Positions 34,290-44,165 of a DNA stretch of 64,000 bases are shown piece after piece. How positions within the stretch are numbered: the first letter of the stretch is position 1; every line of letters begins with the position of its first letter. The notes beneath the pieces are model-generated. The model made no database searches. It saw only the letters and a program-made list of their open reading frames with translations, and was not told the DNA's origin. The stretch lies in contig CAJPFN010000017.1 in assembly GCA_905339215.1 (NCBI GenBank), forward strand, positions 1 through 64,000. Reading direction: 5' to 3'. This DNA comes from Rhizobiaceae bacterium. GTDB lineage: Bacteria; Pseudomonadota; Alphaproteobacteria; Rhizobiales; Rhizobiaceae. The position numbers and the translations under genes were made by a program.

Positions 34290-36664
34290 TGGCGGCCGCG
34301 CTAGCTGAGGGGGGCAAGTACGCCGGCATGGCGCGCCTATTGGGCGCGACGGCCATGGCGTGCCTGTTGTCGCTCGGCGCGGCGACAGTTCCTTCGGCCG
34401 CCCAGAGCCTCGATGCACTCGCCGAAGAGATCTCGCGCAACGCCCAGATGCTGATCGAGGCCGACACCCTCGTCTACGACAATGACAACCAGACCGTGAC
34501 CGCCATCGGCGGCGTGCAGATCGAATATGACGGCAACCGCCTGGTCGCCCAGCGCGTGGCCTACCATCGGAAGAGCGGCCGTCTCGTCGCGAGCGGCAAT
34601 GTCGAGATCGTCCAGAAGGACGGAACCAAGATCTTCGCCGACGAGATCGACGTCACCGACGACTTCCGCGATGGATTCGTCAACGCGCTGCGTGTGGAAA
34701 CCGTCGACAAGACCTACTTCGCCGCGGAGAGCGCCGACCGCAAGGACGGCGTGCTGACGACCTTCAACAACGGCGTCTACACGGCCTGCGAGCCCTGCGA
34801 GGACCGCCCCGACAAGGCACCGATCTGGCGAATCAAGGCGCGCAAGATCATCTGGAACGGCAAGGCGAAGACAGTCCGCTTCGAGGACTCCCGTTTCGAG
34901 TTCTTCGGTTTTCCGATTGCCTACCTGCCGGCCTTCGAGGTTGCCGATCCTACGGTCAAGCGAAAGACCGGCTTCCTGATGCCGGGCATCAACTACAAAT
35001 CGCAACTCGGCGTGGGCGTCACCGTCCCCTTCTATGTCGCGCTGGCACCGACCTACGACCTGACGCTTCAGGGGCGCTACTATACGAGACAGGGTTTCCT
35101 CGGCCAGGCCGAATGGCGGCAGCGTTTCAACAGCGGCCAGTACAACCTGAAGGTCGCCGGCATCCGCCAGAACAAGCCGGATGCCTTCGACGCAAACACC
35201 GTCGACAGCGGTACCAACATCGATCCGCGCCGCTTCCGCGGGATGATCGGATCGAAGGGCGATTTCACCATCAATCCGCGCTGGTCGTTCGGCTGGGACG
35301 TGATGGTCCAGTCGGACCGGAACTTCTCAAGAACCTACAACATCGATGGCTACTCGCAGCAGGTCCAGCATTCGCAGGTCTATCTGACCGGACTGAACGA
35401 CCGGAACTACTTCGACCTCCGCGCCTACCGGTTTCAGGTCCAGGACAGCCCATTGGCGTCGACCCGCAATGCCGAACAGCCATGGGTGCTGCCCACGCTC
35501 GACTACTCGTTCACACCCGACGAGCCTGTGGCCGGCGGCGAACTCAACATCGACTTCAATACGCGCACGATCTACCGTGACGAACTCGACGACCTGCCGA
35601 CGCGGCCGGCCGTTCGCGGGGTTGCCGGCACCACCAGCCGCCTGACCGCGGAAGCCGAATGGAAGCGGTCCTTCGTCAGCGACGGCGGCCTCGTCATCAC
35701 TCCGCTCCTTGCCTTCCAGGCCGATTCCACCTTTGTCAACCAGTCCACAGAATCGATCAACGCGATCAACGCCATGGCGGCGACGAACGGAGTCGGCGCA
35801 GACGTACGCTCCGCCTTCTACCGCTACATGGCGACCATCGGCCTCGACCTACGTTGGCCGGTGCTGTTCTCATCGTCCAGTTCGTCGCACATCCTCGAGC
35901 CCGTTGTGCAGGTCTTCGCGCGGCCCAACGAGCTCTATGCCGAAACGCTCGGCATTCCCAACGAAGACGCGCAGAGCTTCGTCTTCGACGCCACCACGCT
36001 CTTCGAGCGCGACAAGTTCTCCGGCTACGACCGCATCGAAGGCGGTACGCGCGCCAACATCGGCTTCCGCTACTCCGGCACCTTTGCCGGTGGCTGGACC
36101 GCCAACGCATTGTTTGGCCAGTCCTATCACCTGGCCGGCGTCAATTCTTTCGCCTCGCCCGATCTCGTCAATGCCGGCGCTTCCTCCGGCCTCGATACGG
36201 ACACGTCGGATTTCGTCGGGCTGATCGGCCTTGCCGCTCCGAACGGCCTCTCCGGCTCGGTCAGCGCAAGGTTCGACGAGCAGACCTTCGAAGTGCGTCG
36301 CGCCGAGATAAAAGCCGGCTGGAACGGCCAGCCGGTATCGCTCTCGGCGAAGTACGCCTTCATCCAGGCGCAACCGCTCTACGGTTTCGCTACTGACCGG
36401 CACGAGGTCTCCCTGAGAGGCAGCGCCCGGCTTCACGAAAACTGGCGCGTCTTCGCCTCGGGAACCTACGACCTGCAGAACAGGATCCTCGCCCGGGATT
36501 CGTTCGGCTTCTCCTACGACGACGAGTGCTTCTCGTACGCCATGACCTATTCGGAGAAGCGCGACTACACGACGCGCGAGGCCTCACAGGCGGTCGGCTT
36601 CAACCTCTCGTTCCGGACCATCGGCGATTTCGGTACGCAATCCGGGTTATTCGACCAGAACTAG
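34289..36664 (+). CDS. lptD: LPS-assembly outer membrane protein LptD (GTG start)
   Basis: This 791-aa protein inserts LPS in the outer leaflet. After a signal peptide (end near SAAQS, about residue 39) comes the periplasmic OstA/LptA-like jellyroll (DTLVYDNDNQTVTAIGGVQIEYDGN, about 55-160) and a large C-terminal beta-barrel (about 250-790). Cysteines at 167, 170 and 747 could form the inter-domain disulfides of LptD. The start is GTG at 34289 with a strong AAGGAGG 8 nt upstream, and it overlaps the lptG stop by one base. Confidence 0.95.
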   Translation: MAAALAEGGKYAGMARLLGATAMACLLSLGAATVPSAAQSLDALAEEISRNAQMLIEADTLVYDNDNQTVTAIGGVQIEYDGNRLVAQRVAYHRKSGRLVASGNVEIVQKDGTKIFADEIDVTDDFRDGFVNALRVETVDKTYFAAESADRKDGVLTTFNNGVYTACEPCEDRPDKAPIWRIKARKIIWNGKAKTVRFEDSRFEFFGFPIAYLPAFEVADPTVKRKTGFLMPGINYKSQLGVGVTVPFYVALAPTYDLTLQGRYYTRQGFLGQAEWRQRFNSGQYNLKVAGIRQNKPDAFDANTVDSGTNIDPRRFRGMIGSKGDFTINPRWSFGWDVMVQSDRNFSRTYNIDGYSQQVQHSQVYLTGLNDRNYFDLRAYRFQVQDSPLASTRNAEQPWVLPTLDYSFTPDEPVAGGELNIDFNTRTIYRDELDDLPTRPAVRGVAGTTSRLTAEAEWKRSFVSDGGLVITPLLAFQADSTFVNQSTESINAINAMAATNGVGADVRSAFYRYMATIGLDLRWPVLFSSSSSSHILEPVVQVFARPNELYAETLGIPNEDAQSFVFDATTLFERDKFSGYDRIEGGTRANIGFRYSGTFAGGWTANALFGQSYHLAGVNSFASPDLVNAGASSGLDTDTSDFVGLIGLAAPNGLSGSVSARFDEQTFEVRRAEIKAGWNGQPVSLSAKYAFIQAQPLYGFATDRHEVSLRGSARLHENWRVFASGTYDLQNRILARDSFGFSYDDECFSYAMTYSEKRDYTTREASQAVGFNLSFRTIGDFGTQSGLFDQN

Positions 36665-36751
36665 GGCATTTCGGGCGCGTCATCGTTTCGCCAAAGAGGG
36701 GCGTCAAGCAGCGTCCATCGTGACAGCGCGCCGCAACGGGAAACAAGAAAC

Positions 36752-37687
36752 ATGATCGCGACAAGGAAGCGCATTGCCGCTGCCGTGTTCACCCTCCTGA
36801 TCGCTGCCGCCTCCCTGGGCGTTCTCCCGGTCGGTCCGGCCGCCGCCAGCGAGATCAGGTATGTCGTCAACGGCATCCCGGTGACGAGCTACGACATCGA
36901 ACGCCGGGCCGCGTTCTTCAGGCTCCAGCGCCGCAGCGGCGGCGCCAAGCAGGCGGCGGAAGACCTCATCGAGCAGGCGTTGCGTTCGGCGGAAATGAAG
37001 CGCGCCCGAGTCAACATCACTGAGCGGCAGGTGGACGATGCGTACGCACGCTTCGCCGCCAGCAACAAGCTGAAGCCGGCACAGATGGACCAGATCCTCA
37101 GCCAGACCGGCGTGACGAAGGGCCACTTCAAGGAGTTCATCCGGGTGCAGATGGGCTGGAGCCAGTTGCTTCAGGCCAAGTACCGCCAGTCCGGCGCGCT
37201 CAGCGAGCAGGACGTGGTTCGCAAGATGCTGCAGAAGGGCGGCACCAAGCCGACGGCGACCGAATTCATGCTCCAGCAGGTCATCTTCGTCGTCCCGGCC
37301 GCGGAACGCAAGTCGACGCTCGCCAAGCGCAAGCGCGAAGCCGAGGCGATGCGCGCCCGCTTCGCCGGCTGTAACCAGACCCGCGAATTCGCGAAGGGCC
37401 TCATCGACGTCTCCGTCCGCGACCTCGGCCGCGTGCTGTCACCCGAACTCCCCCCGGAATGGGCGGATGCCATCAAGAGCACCAAGCCCGGATCGGCGAC
37501 CATCGCGCGCGAGACCGATCGCGGCGTCGAGTTCATCGGCGTCTGCAGTTCGCGCGAGGTTTCAGACGACCGCGTAGCGCAGATGGTATTCCAGAGCGAA
37601 GCCGCGAAGGACTCCAACGAAGCGGACGAACTGTCGAAGAAGTATACCGAAGAACTGCGCAAGAAGGCGAAGATCACGCAGCGCTGA
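36752..37687 (+). CDS. surA: SurA-like periplasmic chaperone/peptidyl-prolyl isomerase
   Basis: This 311-aa protein has a signal peptide (cleavage near AAAS, about residue 34), a SurA-type N-terminal chaperone domain ([57 protein letters not shown]), then a single, divergent parvulin-like domain and a basic C-terminus. It is shorter than E. coli SurA (428 aa), which has two parvulin domains. Placement between lptD and pdxA mirrors the E. coli lptD-surA-pdxA-rsmA order, which is the main support for the symbol. It is expected to escort outer-membrane proteins to the BAM complex. Confidence 0.82.
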   Translation: MIATRKRIAAAVFTLLIAAASLGVLPVGPAAASEIRYVVNGIPVTSYDIERRAAFFRLQRRSGGAKQAAEDLIEQALRSAEMKRARVNITERQVDDAYARFAASNKLKPAQMDQILSQTGVTKGHFKEFIRVQMGWSQLLQAKYRQSGALSEQDVVRKMLQKGGTKPTATEFMLQQVIFVVPAAERKSTLAKRKREAEAMRARFAGCNQTREFAKGLIDVSVRDLGRVLSPELPPEWADAIKSTKPGSATIARETDRGVEFIGVCSSREVSDDRVAQMVFQSEAAKDSNEADELSKKYTEELRKKAKITQR

Positions 37688-37694
37688 CGCCGCC

Positions 37695-38711
37695 GTGCCG
37701 CACGCCGAAACTCCGCTTGCCCTGACGACGGGAGATCCTTCGGGGATAGGCCCCGAGATCGCGATGGCTGCATGGTTGCGTCGCGCGGAGTTGGGCGTGC
37801 CGCCCTTCTATCTCATTTCCGACCCGGATCTCGTACTAGCGCGGGCGAAACGTCTCGGCCTGCCGGTCGACATCGAGGCGACGACGCCTGATCGGGCCGT
37901 TTCGGCTTTCTCCAGAGTGCTGCCGGTGGTGCCGCTGGCAGCCCGCTTCGCCGACCGGCCCGGCGTCGCCGACACGGCAAATGCGGCGGGTATCGTGGAG
38001 GCGATCGAACGCGCGGTCGACCACGCGTTTTCGGGCATCGCCGCAGCGGTGGTGACGTGCCCGATCGCCAAGAAACCACTCTACGATGCCGGCTTCCGCT
38101 TTCCCGGCCACACCGAGTTTCTTGCCGACCTCGCCAGCCGGCGGCTAGGCCGGGAGGTCTTTCCGGTGATGATGCTCGCCGGGCCGGATCTGCGCGCCGT
38201 CCCGGTCACGATCCACGTGCCGCTGTCCCGGGTACCGGATCTTCTGACGACCGACCTCGTCGTACGGACGGGGGAGATCGTCGCAGCCGAACTCGCCGGT
38301 CGGTTCGGGCTTGCCGCGCCGCGCCTTACCATCGCCGGCCTCAATCCTCACGCCGGCGAAGGCGGATCGATGGGGGACGAGGACGAGAGGATTGTGCGGC
38401 CGGCGGTCGAGCGGCTGCGCGGCCGCGGAGTCGATGCCGTCGGGCCCCTGCCTGCCGATACGATGTTCCATCCGCGCGCCCGGGCGACGTATGACGCGGC
38501 ACTGTGCATGTACCACGACCAGGCGCTGATTCCGGCCAAGACGCTTGCCTTCGACGAGGCGGTCAACGTCACGCTCGGCCTGCCCTTCGTGCGCACGTCG
38601 CCCGACCACGGCACGGCCTTCGACATTGCCGGAAAAGGCGTGGCACGCCCGGACAGCCTGATCGCGGCGCTAAAGCTCGCGTCCGCCATGAGCGCCGGAC
38701 GGCCGAAATGA
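37695..38711 (+). CDS. pdxA: 4-hydroxythreonine-4-phosphate dehydrogenase (GTG start)
   Basis: This 338-aa enzyme oxidises 4-hydroxythreonine phosphate in pyridoxal phosphate synthesis. Motifs: [14 protein letters not shown] at the N-terminus, [49 protein letters not shown]-like [11 protein letters not shown], and the metal-binding [13 protein letters not shown] and [14 protein letters not shown]. The GTG at 37695 precedes the conserved start. It overlaps rsmA by ATGA. Confidence 0.96.
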   Translation: MPHAETPLALTTGDPSGIGPEIAMAAWLRRAELGVPPFYLISDPDLVLARAKRLGLPVDIEATTPDRAVSAFSRVLPVVPLAARFADRPGVADTANAAGIVEAIERAVDHAFSGIAAAVVTCPIAKKPLYDAGFRFPGHTEFLADLASRRLGREVFPVMMLAGPDLRAVPVTIHVPLSRVPDLLTTDLVVRTGEIVAAELAGRFGLAAPRLTIAGLNPHAGEGGSMGDEDERIVRPAVERLRGRGVDAVGPLPADTMFHPRARATYDAALCMYHDQALIPAKTLAFDEAVNVTLGLPFVRTSPDHGTAFDIAGKGVARPDSLIAALKLASAMSAGRPK

Positions 38712-39532
38712 GCGCCGACGGCCTACCGCCGCTGCGCGAGGTCATCCAGCGCTACGGTCTGGCGGCGAAAAAGGCGCTCGGCCAGAATTTCCTGCTCGAT
38801 CTCAACCTGACGGGCAAGATCGCCCGCGCCGCGGGGCCTCTCGAGGGAACGACCGTCATCGAGGTCGGGCCGGGGCCGGGCGGACTTACCCGGGCGCTGC
38901 TGATGCATGGTGCGGGCAAGGTCGTGGCGATCGAACGCGACGAGCGCTGCCTCGAGGCCCTCGCGGAGATCGCGGAGCGATATCCCGGGCGCCTTGAGGT
39001 CATTCCCGGCGACGCGCTGAAGACCGATTTCGTCGCGCTGGCGGCGGGCAAAAAGGTGAAAATCGTCGCCAACCTGCCCTACAACATCGGCACCGAACTC
39101 CTGGTGCGCTGGCTGACGACGCCGGAGTGGCCGCCCTTCTGGGTGTCGATGACGCTGATGTTCCAGCGCGAGGTGGCCGAGCGCATCGTGGCAGTTCCCG
39201 GCAGCCCGGCCTATGGCCGCCTCGGCGTCCTCTCCGGCTGGCGTGCCCAGGCCCGGATCGCCTTCGACGTGCCACCCCAGGCGTTCACGCCGCCACCTAA
39301 GGTCACCTCGTCGGTGGTCCACCTTGTCCCCCGGGCGGAGCCCCTCCCCGCCGAACTCAAGGCGTTGGAGCGCGTCACCGAAGCCGCCTTCGGCCAGCGC
39401 CGCAAGATGCTGCGCCAGAGTCTGAAGCCGCTCGGCGGCGAGGCACTTCTCGACCGCGCCGGCATCGACGGCACGCGCCGGGCGGAGACGCTGGCGGTCG
39501 AGGAGTTCGCGCGGCTGGCCCGCGCGATGTGA
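38708..39532 (+). CDS. rsmA: 16S rRNA dimethyladenosine transferase
   Basis: This 274-aa methyltransferase dimethylates A1518 and A1519 of 16S rRNA late in small-subunit assembly. Conserved parts are [19 protein letters not shown], the SAM-binding [14 protein letters not shown], and the catalytic [11 protein letters not shown] (motif IV), plus the C-terminal [11 protein letters not shown]. It is the last gene of the lptF-lptG-lptD-surA-pdxA-rsmA unit, starting in the pdxA stop and ending 5 nt from the convergent gmk stop. Confidence 0.97.
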   Translation: MSADGLPPLREVIQRYGLAAKKALGQNFLLDLNLTGKIARAAGPLEGTTVIEVGPGPGGLTRALLMHGAGKVVAIERDERCLEALAEIAERYPGRLEVIPGDALKTDFVALAAGKKVKIVANLPYNIGTELLVRWLTTPEWPPFWVSMTLMFQREVAERIVAVPGSPAYGRLGVLSGWRAQARIAFDVPPQAFTPPPKVTSSVVHLVPRAEPLPAELKALERVTEAAFGQRRKMLRQSLKPLGGEALLDRAGIDGTRRAETLAVEEFARLARAM

Positions 39533-39537
39533 ACCGC

Positions 39538-40194
39538 CTACTCCACCTTCTCGTCGAGCAGGCCCGAGACGAATTCGAACAAGCCGGGATTGCGATCCCG
39601 GCGCAGTCTTTCGGCGGCGACGATGGCCTTGACCTCGGCGAAGGCGCGATCGAGGTCGCGGTTGATGACGACGTAATCATACTCACGCCAATGCTCGATC
39701 TCGTTGCGCGCGTTGCCGAGCCGCGTGGCGATGGTGGCGGCCGAATCTTCGGCGCGGCGCTGCAGCCGCGCCTTCAATTCCGACATCGACGGCGGCAGGA
39801 TGAAGACGGAGACAATGTCGCCGCGGATCTTCTCACGCAATTGCTGCGCGCCCTGCCAGTCGATGTCGAAAAGCATGTCGCGGCCTTCGGCCATTGCCTG
39901 TTCGGCCGGCGCGCGCGGCGTTGCATAGAAATTTCCATGCACCTCGGCCCATTCGAGCAGCTGATCGGTGTCGCGCAACACCTCGAATTCGCGCCGCGTA
40001 CGGAAATGGTAGTGGACGCCCTCAATCTCGCTCGCCCGGCGCGGCCGGGTCGTTACGCTGACCGAAAGTTCGAAGCCGGCGTCGCTCTCGAGCAGGTTGC
40101 GCGCGATCGTCGATTTTCCCGCGCCCGACGGCGAGGACAGGACCAGCATGAGGCCGCGCCGCCTGATGGCCAGCGGTGCGCGATTGTCGGTCAT
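39538..40194 (-). CDS. gmk: guanylate kinase
   Basis: This 218-aa enzyme phosphorylates GMP. The P-loop [10 protein letters not shown] lies near residues 19-28, and [19 protein letters not shown] with the GMP-binding Arg/Tyr residues follows; [14 protein letters not shown] and [12 protein letters not shown] are also diagnostic. It starts 3 nt after the yicC stop, the final gene of the large fab-mltG-yicC-gmk minus-strand unit. Confidence 0.97.
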   Translation of the reverse strand: MTDNRAPLAIRRRGLMLVLSSPSGAGKSTIARNLLESDAGFELSVSVTTRPRRASEIEGVHYHFRTRREFEVLRDTDQLLEWAEVHGNFYATPRAPAEQAMAEGRDMLFDIDWQGAQQLREKIRGDIVSVFILPPSMSELKARLQRRAEDSAATIATRLGNARNEIEHWREYDYVVINRDLDRAFAEVKAIVAAERLRRDRNPGLFEFVSGLLDEKVE

Positions 40195-40197
40195 GCC

Positions 40198-41085
40198 CTA
40201 CTCCAGATTCTGGACCTGCTCGCGGAACTGGTCGACGACGGCCTTCAGTTCGAGGCCGATGCCGGTCACCGAGGCGGCGTTCGATTTCGAACACAACGTA
40301 TTCGATTCGCGGTTGAATTCCTGCGAGAGAAAATCGAGCTTGCGCCCGACCGCACCGCCGGCCGCGATGAGGCTGCGGGCGGCGGCGACATGCGTTTTCA
40401 ACCGGTCGATTTCCTCGCGGATGTCGGCCTTGGTGGCGAGGAAGGCGGCCTCCTGGTGAAGCCGTGCCTCGTCGAGGCCCGAGGCGGCGTCCGTCAGCAG
40501 GCGCACTTGCTCGGCGAGCTTCTGGCGTATCACCGCCGGATCACGCGAAGGGTCCGCCTCCGCGGCCAGCGTCAACCCGGCGATCCTGTCGAGATGGCCG
40601 AGAAGGACGGCCGATAAAGCCTCGCCTTCGCGGCGGCGCGCCTCTTCCAGTCCGCCCAGGGCATCATCGAGCGCGTCCATAATGGCGGCATCGAAGGGCG
40701 CGCGTTCCTCCTCGGTTTCGATCGTCTCCGGCGTCTCCAGCACACCACGGAGGGCGAGGAGACCGTCTGCCGTGGCGCGCGCAACACCAAACTGTTCCTC
40801 GAGACGCCGCGCGAGCCCCGCAATGTCCTTCAGGAAGGCCTCATTGATCACCGGCTGCGCCTGCACCCCGGTACGCGCCACGGTGAGGACGGCCTGGATG
40901 TTGCCCCGCGCAAACCGCTTCTGCACGGCCTGGCGCCCCGCCGGCTCAAGCCGCTCGAAGCCGGGCGGCAGGCGCAGGCGCGTTTCGATCGACTTGCCGT
41001 TGACCGACTTAACCTCCCACGCGATGGCCGCGCCGTCGAATGCGGCGACCGAGCGGGCAAAACCCGTCATGCTCTGCAAGGCCAT
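40198..41085 (-). CDS. yicC: YicC family endoribonuclease-like protein
   Basis: This 295-aa protein has the YicC pattern: SMTGFARS at the start, WEVKSVNGKSIETRLRLPPGFE, the central helical region, and the C-terminal EIDRLKTHVAAARSLI, GRKLDFLSQEFNRESNTLCSKS. E. coli YicC acts as an RNase on the RyhB small RNA; members are otherwise called stress-induced proteins. Start at ATG 41085; the frame continues upstream within mltG without relevance. It lies between mltG and gmk, a conserved order. Confidence 0.93.
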   Translation of the reverse strand: MALQSMTGFARSVAAFDGAAIAWEVKSVNGKSIETRLRLPPGFERLEPAGRQAVQKRFARGNIQAVLTVARTGVQAQPVINEAFLKDIAGLARRLEEQFGVARATADGLLALRGVLETPETIETEEERAPFDAAIMDALDDALGGLEEARRREGEALSAVLLGHLDRIAGLTLAAEADPSRDPAVIRQKLAEQVRLLTDAASGLDEARLHQEAAFLATKADIREEIDRLKTHVAAARSLIAAGGAVGRKLDFLSQEFNRESNTLCSKSNAASVTGIGLELKAVVDQFREQVQNLE

Positions 41086-41110
41086 ACCCGCCCCTTCCGT
41101 GACCCGTCGC

Positions 41111-42298
41111 CTATTGCGCGGTCCCGGCCGCCGCGCCGCCGGGTGCTTCGGCAGCCTTCGCCGCCTCTTCGGCCCGCTTCTTCTCCAATTCGCGCCACCG
41201 CGCAACGTTCTGGTTGTGCTCCTCGAGGGTCGTGGCGAAGGCGTGCCCCCCGGTCCCGTCGGCCACGAAGTAGAGTTCGTCGGTCTCAGACGGACTGGCC
41301 ACCGCCTCGAGCGCCGCGCGGCCCGGATTGGCGATCGGCGTTGGCGGCAGCCCGTCGATGACATAGGTGTTGTACGGCGTCGGCTTGTCGATGTCGGACT
41401 GATAGATCGGACGGTCGGCAGGCTTTCCCTTGCCCCCGAACAACCCGTAGATGATCGTCGGGTCCGACTGCAGTCGCATCCCCTTCTTGAGCCGGTTGAT
41501 GAAGACCGCTGCGACGCGCGAACGTTCGTCGCCCTTGCCGGTCTCCTTCTCCACGATCGAGGCAAGCGTCACGAATTCGTTGACGTCCGATAGCGGCAGG
41601 TCGTCCCGGCGCCGCTCCCATACGTCCTCGATGAGCTTCTTCTGCTGCGCCAGCATCCGATCGATGATCTGCTGGCGCTTGGTTCCGCGCGTGAAACGCT
41701 GCGTGTCGGCTGCCAGAGAACCTTCCGCCGGCATTTCGGCCGGCATGTCGCCTTCGAGCGCCTCGTGTTCGGCAATCCGCTGGAATGCCTGCTCGACCGT
41801 GAGCCCCTCGGGAATGGTCAGCGAGTAGAGGACCGACTTGCCGCTCTTCAGCAACTCCATGATCTCGTGCATGGACGCCTGCGGCTTGATTTCGTATTCG
41901 CCGGCCTTGAGCTTGCTCTCGTTGCCGTAAGCCCGCAGGCCGATCTGGAAAATGCGCGCGTCGCTGATCAGGCCGCGGCGCTCGAGAAGTTGCGCGATTT
42001 CCTGGACGCCGGTGTTCGGCTTGATGAGGACGGTGCCGACGGTTTGCGTCGGTCCGGGTCCGTCGAAAACCGACTTGCCGTACCAGACCACCGCGCCGCC
42101 GGCCAGGACGAGAAGCACGACGGCCGACATCAGGAAATTCAGGAACACGACGAACTGGTTACGCGACTGCCGGGATCGACGCGGCGGCGGCACGCCCTGC
42201 TCGGGGCGCAGCGCTTCCGACGCGGACTTCGGGACGATCGGACTGGGCGTCGTCGCGCGCCGGCCGAATTCTCCAGGAGTCGGTGGTGTATCGGTCAT
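41111..42298 (-). CDS. mltG: endolytic transglycosylase MltG
   Basis: This 395-aa protein has a cytosolic N-terminus, one transmembrane helix (FLNFLMSAVVLLVLAGGAVVWYG, about residues 52-74), a LysM-like region, and the YceG-like catalytic domain with the catalytic Glu in ASIVEKETGKGDERS and the downstream SDPTIIYGL and PYNTYVIDGLPPTPIANPG motifs. MltG cleaves nascent glycan strands and sets their length. A Pro/Ala-rich tail ends the protein. It follows fabF after 116 nt, as commonly seen in alphaproteobacteria. Confidence 0.95.
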   Translation of the reverse strand: MTDTPPTPGEFGRRATTPSPIVPKSASEALRPEQGVPPPRRSRQSRNQFVVFLNFLMSAVVLLVLAGGAVVWYGKSVFDGPGPTQTVGTVLIKPNTGVQEIAQLLERRGLISDARIFQIGLRAYGNESKLKAGEYEIKPQASMHEIMELLKSGKSVLYSLTIPEGLTVEQAFQRIAEHEALEGDMPAEMPAEGSLAADTQRFTRGTKRQQIIDRMLAQQKKLIEDVWERRRDDLPLSDVNEFVTLASIVEKETGKGDERSRVAAVFINRLKKGMRLQSDPTIIYGLFGGKGKPADRPIYQSDIDKPTPYNTYVIDGLPPTPIANPGRAALEAVASPSETDELYFVADGTGGHAFATTLEEHNQNVARWRELEKKRAEEAAKAAEAPGGAAAGTAQ

Positions 42299-42414
42299 CG
42301 CGCCTCGGCCCTGTCGGTCGTTTCTGTTGCGGGTGCCGAGACTAGACCCGAATATGGCGAAATTCGCGGCAGTCGCGGCATCCGTCCACGGCCACCAGCC
42401 CCTCCCCGCATCAA

Positions 42415-43677
42415 TCAGGCAGCATAGCGGCGGAAGACCAGCGACGCATTTGTGCCGCCGAAACCGAAGGAATTGGACAAGGCGACGTCTATGCGGCGCG
42501 TGCGCGGCACGTTCGGCACGAGGTCGATCGGGGTCTCACGTTCCGGATTGTCCAGATTGATCGTCGCCGGGGCAACATTGTCGCGGATTGCAAGGATCGA
42601 GAAGATCGCCTCGGCCGCGCCCGCAGCACCGAGCAGGTGCCCGATGGACGACTTCGTCGACGACATGGAGATTCTCGAGGCGGCATTGCCCGCCAGACGC
42701 TCAACCGCGCCGAGCTCGATCGTGTCGGCCATGGTCGAGGTGCCGTGGGCGTTGATGTAGTCGACGTCGGCGGGTGTCAGGCCGGCCCGCTTCAGGGCGG
42801 CACTCATGCAGCGGAAGGCGCCGTCGCCATCCTCGGCCGGCGCCGTGATGTGGTAAGCGTCGCCGCTGAGGCCGTAGCCGATGACTTCGGCATAGATCTT
42901 GGCACCCCTCGCCTGCGCATGCTCGAGCGCCTCGAGGACGACCACCCCGGCGCCTTCGCCCATGACGAAGCCGTCGCGGTCGCGATCATAGGGACGCGAT
43001 GCCTTTTCCGGCGTGTCGTTGCGTTCGGTCGAGAGGGCCCGGCAGGCAGCGAAGCCGGCGACCGAAAGCCGATCGATCGGCGATTCCGTACCGCCGGCGA
43101 CCATCACATCGGCATCACCGAACATGATCAGGCGGGCGGCATCGCCGATGGCATGGGCGCCGGTCGAGCAGGCGGTGACCACCGCGTGATTCGGACCCTT
43201 CAGCCCGTGGCGGATCGAAACCTGTCCGGAGACAAGGTTGATGATGTTGCCCGGGATGAAGAACGGGCTGATGCGGCGCGGGCCTCGCTGCTCCAGGATC
43301 AGGGCATTTTCGGCGATGCCGCTAATGCCGCCGATGCCCGAGCCGATCATCACGCCCGTCGCACAGCGCTCTTCCTCGGTCTGCGGTTTCCAGCCGGCAT
43401 CGGCGAGCGCCTCGTCGGCGGCCGCAATCCCGTACAGGATGAAGTCGCCGATCTTGCGCAGTTCCTTCGGTTCCAGCACCGATTCAGGATTGAAGGTACC
43501 GTTGGAGCCATCGCCGCGCGGGATGATGTGGGCGATCTTCGCGGGAAGGTCGTCGACCTGGAATTCTGTGATGCGCCGGCACGCGCTTCGCCCCGAGAGG
43601 AGCTCGCGCCAGCTATGCTCGACACCGACGCCAAACGGGGAGAGAAGACCCAAGCCTGTCACGACGACACGTCTCAT
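42415..43677 (-). CDS. fabF: beta-ketoacyl-ACP synthase II
   Basis: This 420-aa condensing enzyme elongates fatty acyl chains on ACP. The catalytic triad is in VVTACSTGAHA (Cys), NAHGTSTMADT (His) and KSSIGHLLGAAGA (His, with the conserved Lys). The start RRVVVTGLGLLSPFG and the GGTNASLVF end are typical. GGAGGG precedes the ATG. It lies 39 nt downstream of acpP. Confidence 0.97.
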   Translation of the reverse strand: MRRVVVTGLGLLSPFGVGVEHSWRELLSGRSACRRITEFQVDDLPAKIAHIIPRGDGSNGTFNPESVLEPKELRKIGDFILYGIAAADEALADAGWKPQTEEERCATGVMIGSGIGGISGIAENALILEQRGPRRISPFFIPGNIINLVSGQVSIRHGLKGPNHAVVTACSTGAHAIGDAARLIMFGDADVMVAGGTESPIDRLSVAGFAACRALSTERNDTPEKASRPYDRDRDGFVMGEGAGVVVLEALEHAQARGAKIYAEVIGYGLSGDAYHITAPAEDGDGAFRCMSAALKRAGLTPADVDYINAHGTSTMADTIELGAVERLAGNAASRISMSSTKSSIGHLLGAAGAAEAIFSILAIRDNVAPATINLDNPERETPIDLVPNVPRTRRIDVALSNSFGFGGTNASLVFRRYAA

Positions 43678-43716
43678 GGCCTTACCCTCCCCGACAGTTC
43701 CGGCATTTCGGCAGGA

Positions 43717-43953
43717 TCAGGCAGAAGCCTTGTCGATGTACTTCACGGCATCGCCGACCGTCAGGATCGTCTCGGCCGCGTCGTCCGGGATCTCGACGCC
43801 GAATTCTTCCTCGAAAGCCATCACGAGCTCGACCGTGTCGAGGCTGTCTGCGCCAAGGTCGTCGATGAAGCTGGCGCCCTCCGTGACCTTGTCGGCGTCG
43901 ACGCCAAGATGCTCGACAACGATCTTCTTGACCCGTTCTGCGGTATCGCTCAT
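43717..43953 (-). CDS. acpP: acyl carrier protein
   Basis: This 78-aa acidic helical protein carries the phosphopantetheine attachment Ser37 in [11 protein letters not shown], and begins [18 protein letters not shown]. It shuttles the growing acyl chain between the Fab enzymes. It sits between fabG and fabF, the standard order. A 212-nt leader separates it from fabG and contains an 8-bp inverted repeat, suggesting its own promoter and strong expression. Confidence 0.98.
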   Translation of the reverse strand: MSDTAERVKKIVVEHLGVDADKVTEGASFIDDLGADSLDTVELVMAFEEEFGVEIPDDAAETILTVGDAVKYIDKASA

Positions 43954-43989
43954 GTGGGCATCCTCGTCTTCTGGAATTGTCTGCCTTCG

Positions 43990-44011
43990 TTAGCGGCCCG
44001 ATTGCCGCTAA
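43990..44011. promoter_or_regulatory. inverted repeat in the acpP leader
   Basis: TTAGCGGC and GCCGCTAA form a perfect 8-bp stem with a 6-nt loop, centred about 45 nt upstream of the acpP ATG. It could be an operator for a fatty-acid regulator or an mRNA stem. Only symmetry and position support it. Confidence 0.4.
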
Positions 44012-44165
44012 TCAAGCTGAAAAGATGAAGCGGAACGGCTGTGCGAAAACTGGGCGCCGCCGCCGTTTCGCGGCCGCATTACACGAATTCGCGACCCTGT
44101 CCAAGGCGAAAAAGGCCCTTTCCTCCGCGGTGCCGCGCCGCAAGCCGCATCGGCCGCGAACGGCG

